This document shows positions 61,970 to 64,000 of a stretch of DNA of 64,000 nt, in pieces. The DNA is from Paramecium tetraurelia. Taxonomy: Eukaryota; Ciliophora; Oligohymenophorea; Peniculida; Parameciidae. A program made the position numbers and the translations under genes. A model generated the notes under the pieces. That model ran no database searches. It saw nothing but the letters and a program-made list of their open reading frames with translations, and was not told the DNA's origin. The stretch covers positions 281,459 to 345,458 of the forward strand of contig NW_001799510.1 in assembly GCF_000165425.1 (NCBI RefSeq), written 5' to 3'. How positions within the stretch are numbered: position 1 is the stretch's first letter; every line of letters begins with the position of its first letter.

Positions 61970-62587
61970 ATGAAAATATTGAATATCAATAAATTATAAA
62001 ATGAATAAAAAAATATAACACAAAAACATTTATAGGAGTTTGCACAAGAGAGTTCAATAACATTTACAGGTTTAATTAAACAAACATATGATGACAGAAA
62101 AGGTTTGAAATAAATTATAATGCAATTTGAGCCGATTGTTAAGTAAATTTATTATCAGTATCAAAGCAAAATATATGCCGAAGTTTTGGGAATCCAAATG
62201 TAGTAAATAAAAGATAGTTTGGATGATCCATAAGTAAATGCAAGAGAATAGGTAATAACATTAATGATTTACATCGAAGAAGTGTTATAAGAAATAGAAA
62301 AACACTATCAAATACCCTACAATAAATAATACTTTGAAGATGCATGTAATAAACTGTAATTAATTCTGTAGTTTATGAAATAACAATCCCTGAAATAGTT
62401 CAAGAAGATGCAGGAGCTATTAATAATGACGGTTGGTGTCAAAAATGCACCATCTCATGATGTAGGTTCATTCTCAAAGATCAAAAGTTTATATAATCAT
62501 ATAAATAAATAATTGCAGTATTATTATTCTCATTTCATATCACAATGTTTCATCATTCATTAGATTAATATATGCTTATTACTCTGA
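61970..62587 (+). CDS. Unknown helical protein, about 205 residues
   Basis: ATG 61970 (MKILNINKLQNEQKNITQKH) to TGA 62585-62587. Good helical coding: QEFAQESSITFTGLIKQTYD, RKGLKQIIMQFEPIVKQIYY, QVITLMIYIEEVLQEIEKHY, KQFKKMQELLIMTVGVKNAP. The last 20 codons (CFIIHQINICLLL) look non-coding. A 46-base GT-AG stretch near 62515-62560 would instead join a further coding-like run (YSEVQKELINFELPFYRL), extending the gene to 62852. Start is 39 nt from the trichocyst matrix gene start on the other strand. No family recognised. Confidence 0.55.
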
Positions 62588-62959
62588 AGTTTAAAAAGAA
62601 CTCATTAACTTTGAATTACCGTTTTACCGATTAAATAATTTGATTAACTATTCTAATATTGTAAATTTAGATTTCATGGTAATCTATTAATCATTAGATT
62701 TTGGGAGATTGCATTATTGTATTTTATCCTCGGTATAATTTTATTCTTTATAGAATTAATTCAAATTTATATCCAATAATGATAATAACATTATGGTTTG
62801 TTAGATCTACTATTTGATAATTAAACTTTAATTATTATCTAATAAAAAATGAAACTGATATTGTATTCTAGAAACTCACAATGTTCTTTTAACTTCCATA
62901 TCAAATTCTCTCTTTTAATTTTGATAATTTATCTAACTTTAATCTTTAAGTTCAAATTT
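62588..62959. other. Possible 3' exon, otherwise spacer
   Basis: The left 150 bases may be a 3' exon of the preceding gene (frame KELINFELPFYRL). The right half is AT-rich and leads to the stop codon of the minus-strand gene. Not resolved. Confidence 0.35.
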
Positions 62960-63576
62960 TCATAAATTAATAAAAGGAACAAATAAATAACTACCCATCT
63001 TGATTAATTCTTCTTTAATCCTATTATTTAGTGTAATTAAAGTATTTTAGTTTGAGATCTCATCTATTACGTCTTCGTAATATAGGTTCTGTAAATAATT
63101 ATTTATTAAATTCATAGTCCATCTTTTATTTTGCAGCTAAATCTTAATCTAATTTTTGGAATTTAAAGGTATTAGGCATCCATATATTACATCACTATAA
63201 ATATTAAGTTATTCTTCATATTATTTAAGTTTGATCATATTTTTCAATTCCATAATTATTAGGATTCATACATAACATTTCCAACCAAAAACCTTAATTA
63301 TAATATAAAATTTATATAATTATTTTTGAATTTTAGGATGTCTAAAGAAAACCAAAGATTTTCTTGATAACACTTGTCTTTAGAAATCCAGTCAAATTAA
63401 ATAAGGAATTATTATAATTTCTACCCTTCAATCATGAGAACAAAAGTTATTGCTATATTTGAAAGATCCATTTTAGTCTTCATAGGAGGATCAATTTTAA
63501 AATGTGCATTTTTAGCTGCTAATAAAAAAGGGCAACATTGATGGAAAATTTAAAATTTGAATACCAAACCATACAT
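62960..63576 (-). CDS. Unknown protein with an in-frame TGA
   Basis: Reads from ATG complement of 63574-63576 (MYGLVFKFQIFHQCCPFLLA) to TGA complement of 62960-62962. The 5' part is protein-like (LLAAKNAHFKIDPPMKTKMD, LSNIAITFVLMIEGQKLQQF). A 32-nt GT-AG stretch near 63369-63400 is a possible intron giving HPKIQKQLYKFYIIIKVFGW. The frame then meets a TGA at complement of 63266-63268 (KCYV-stop-ILIIMELK) and remains open for another 100 codons (MELKNMIKLKQYEEQLNIYS, VIYGCLIPLNS). No intron removes that TGA. Either two genes, a nonsense allele, or a pseudogene. Family unknown. Confidence 0.4.
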
Positions 63577-63683
63577 TTAATTTATTAACATTCGATGGAC
63601 ATTTTCATTCGATTTTATTATATATATTTAATTTTATGAAGTATTATTAATCAGTTAAATAAATTATTTCAAAAAATTAAAAA

Positions 63684-64000
63684 ATGAGGAAGAAAATAGA
63701 GAAAACAAAAAAAAGTATTTATTCCTATCAAACCTTAGAACCTTGGACTGATTATGAGGATTCATAGGTTATGTAGTTAGTTGAATTGTATGGTCCTCAT
63801 AAATGGACTTTTATTGCTTCAAAATTACCAGGAAGAATTGGAAAGCAATGCAGAGAACGGTAGTCATTTAATTGATAATGTGAATAGATGGCACAATCAT
63901 TTGAATCCATTAATTAAGAAATCACCTTGGGATCTTGATGAAGAATGGATTCTATTTCTATATCATAAAGCAATCAGTAATAAATGGGCTGAAATTGCTA
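63684..64000 (+). CDS. R2R3-type Myb DNA-binding protein, 3' end off the window
   Basis: ATG 63684 (MRKKIEKTKKSIYSYQTLEP). One 28-nt intron (63860-63887) lies between ER and W of the first repeat. Two Myb repeats are visible: EPWTDYEDSQVMQLVELYGP then HKWTFIASKLPGRIGKQCRE and RWHNHLNPLIK, followed by KSPWDLDEEWILFLYHKAIS with NKWAEIA at the edge. Regularly spaced Trp residues and the GRIGKQCRERW turn are those of R2R3 repeats, as in c-Myb and plant Myb factors. Probably a nuclear transcription factor. Nothing after residue 96 is visible. Confidence 0.93.

Overview
This window looks like macronuclear DNA of a Paramecium species. Clear proteins (histone H4, RPL26, VPS29, succinyl-CoA ligase, YTH, MAP kinase) read through only if TAA and TAG encode glutamine and TGA is the sole stop. 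Genes are interrupted by tiny introns, mostly 20-32 nt, starting GT (usually GTA) and ending AG (usually TAG). The DNA is very AT-rich, spacing between genes is often below 100 nt, and there is a trichocyst matrix protein gene. I translated with the ciliate code and placed introns by hand, so exon edges are predictions. No tRNA, rRNA, CRISPR array, telomere repeat, transposon or virus-like element was recognised. An assembly gap of 150 N lies at 27636-27785.

Layout. 1-10 kb: a CCDC146-like coiled-coil protein (left edge, incomplete), a VHS/adaptin-appendage-like trafficking protein, VPS29 (retromer), two unknown proteins and mitochondrial succinyl-CoA ligase alpha. 10-21 kb: kinesin, a cyclin with broken frames, RPL26, histone H4, a membrane RING protein, a NEK-type kinase and a second membrane RING protein. 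21-30 kb: a TPR protein, a long coiled coil, two intronless unknowns, SPEF1/CLAMP, the gap, and a B-box protein. 30-39 kb: MORN-repeat protein, metallophosphoesterase, coiled coil, a decayed AIFM2-like oxidoreductase, a YTH m6A reader and a lysine-tailed unknown. 39-43 kb: a CRIM-like protein, a decayed ABC1/UbiB kinase, and the least gene-dense DNA of the window. 43-51 kb: EF-hand protein, PX sorting nexin, a secreted protein with His/Glu repeats, a tandem CCCH zinc-finger protein, and an intronless hybrid histidine kinase. 50-64 kb: an atypical MAP kinase (TGH in place of TXY), an unknown coiled-coil protein, an SMP-domain (TEX2-like) membrane protein, a ~1,260-residue coiled coil, a trichocyst matrix protein, small unknowns and an R2R3 Myb protein cut by the right edge.

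Ciliate genes are transcribed singly, so neighbours need not share a pathway. Recurrent themes are cilia and cytoskeleton (CCDC146-like, kinesin, SPEF1, NEK, MORN), endosome and secretion (VPS29, adaptor-like protein, sorting nexin, matrix protein) and signalling (histidine kinase, MAPK, EF-hand). I found no convincing new multi-gene system. The best leads are single genes: the TGH MAP kinase, the hybrid histidine kinase, the SMP protein, the His/Glu-repeat secreted protein, several genes with apparent frame damage, and start codons only 10 nt apart on opposite strands.
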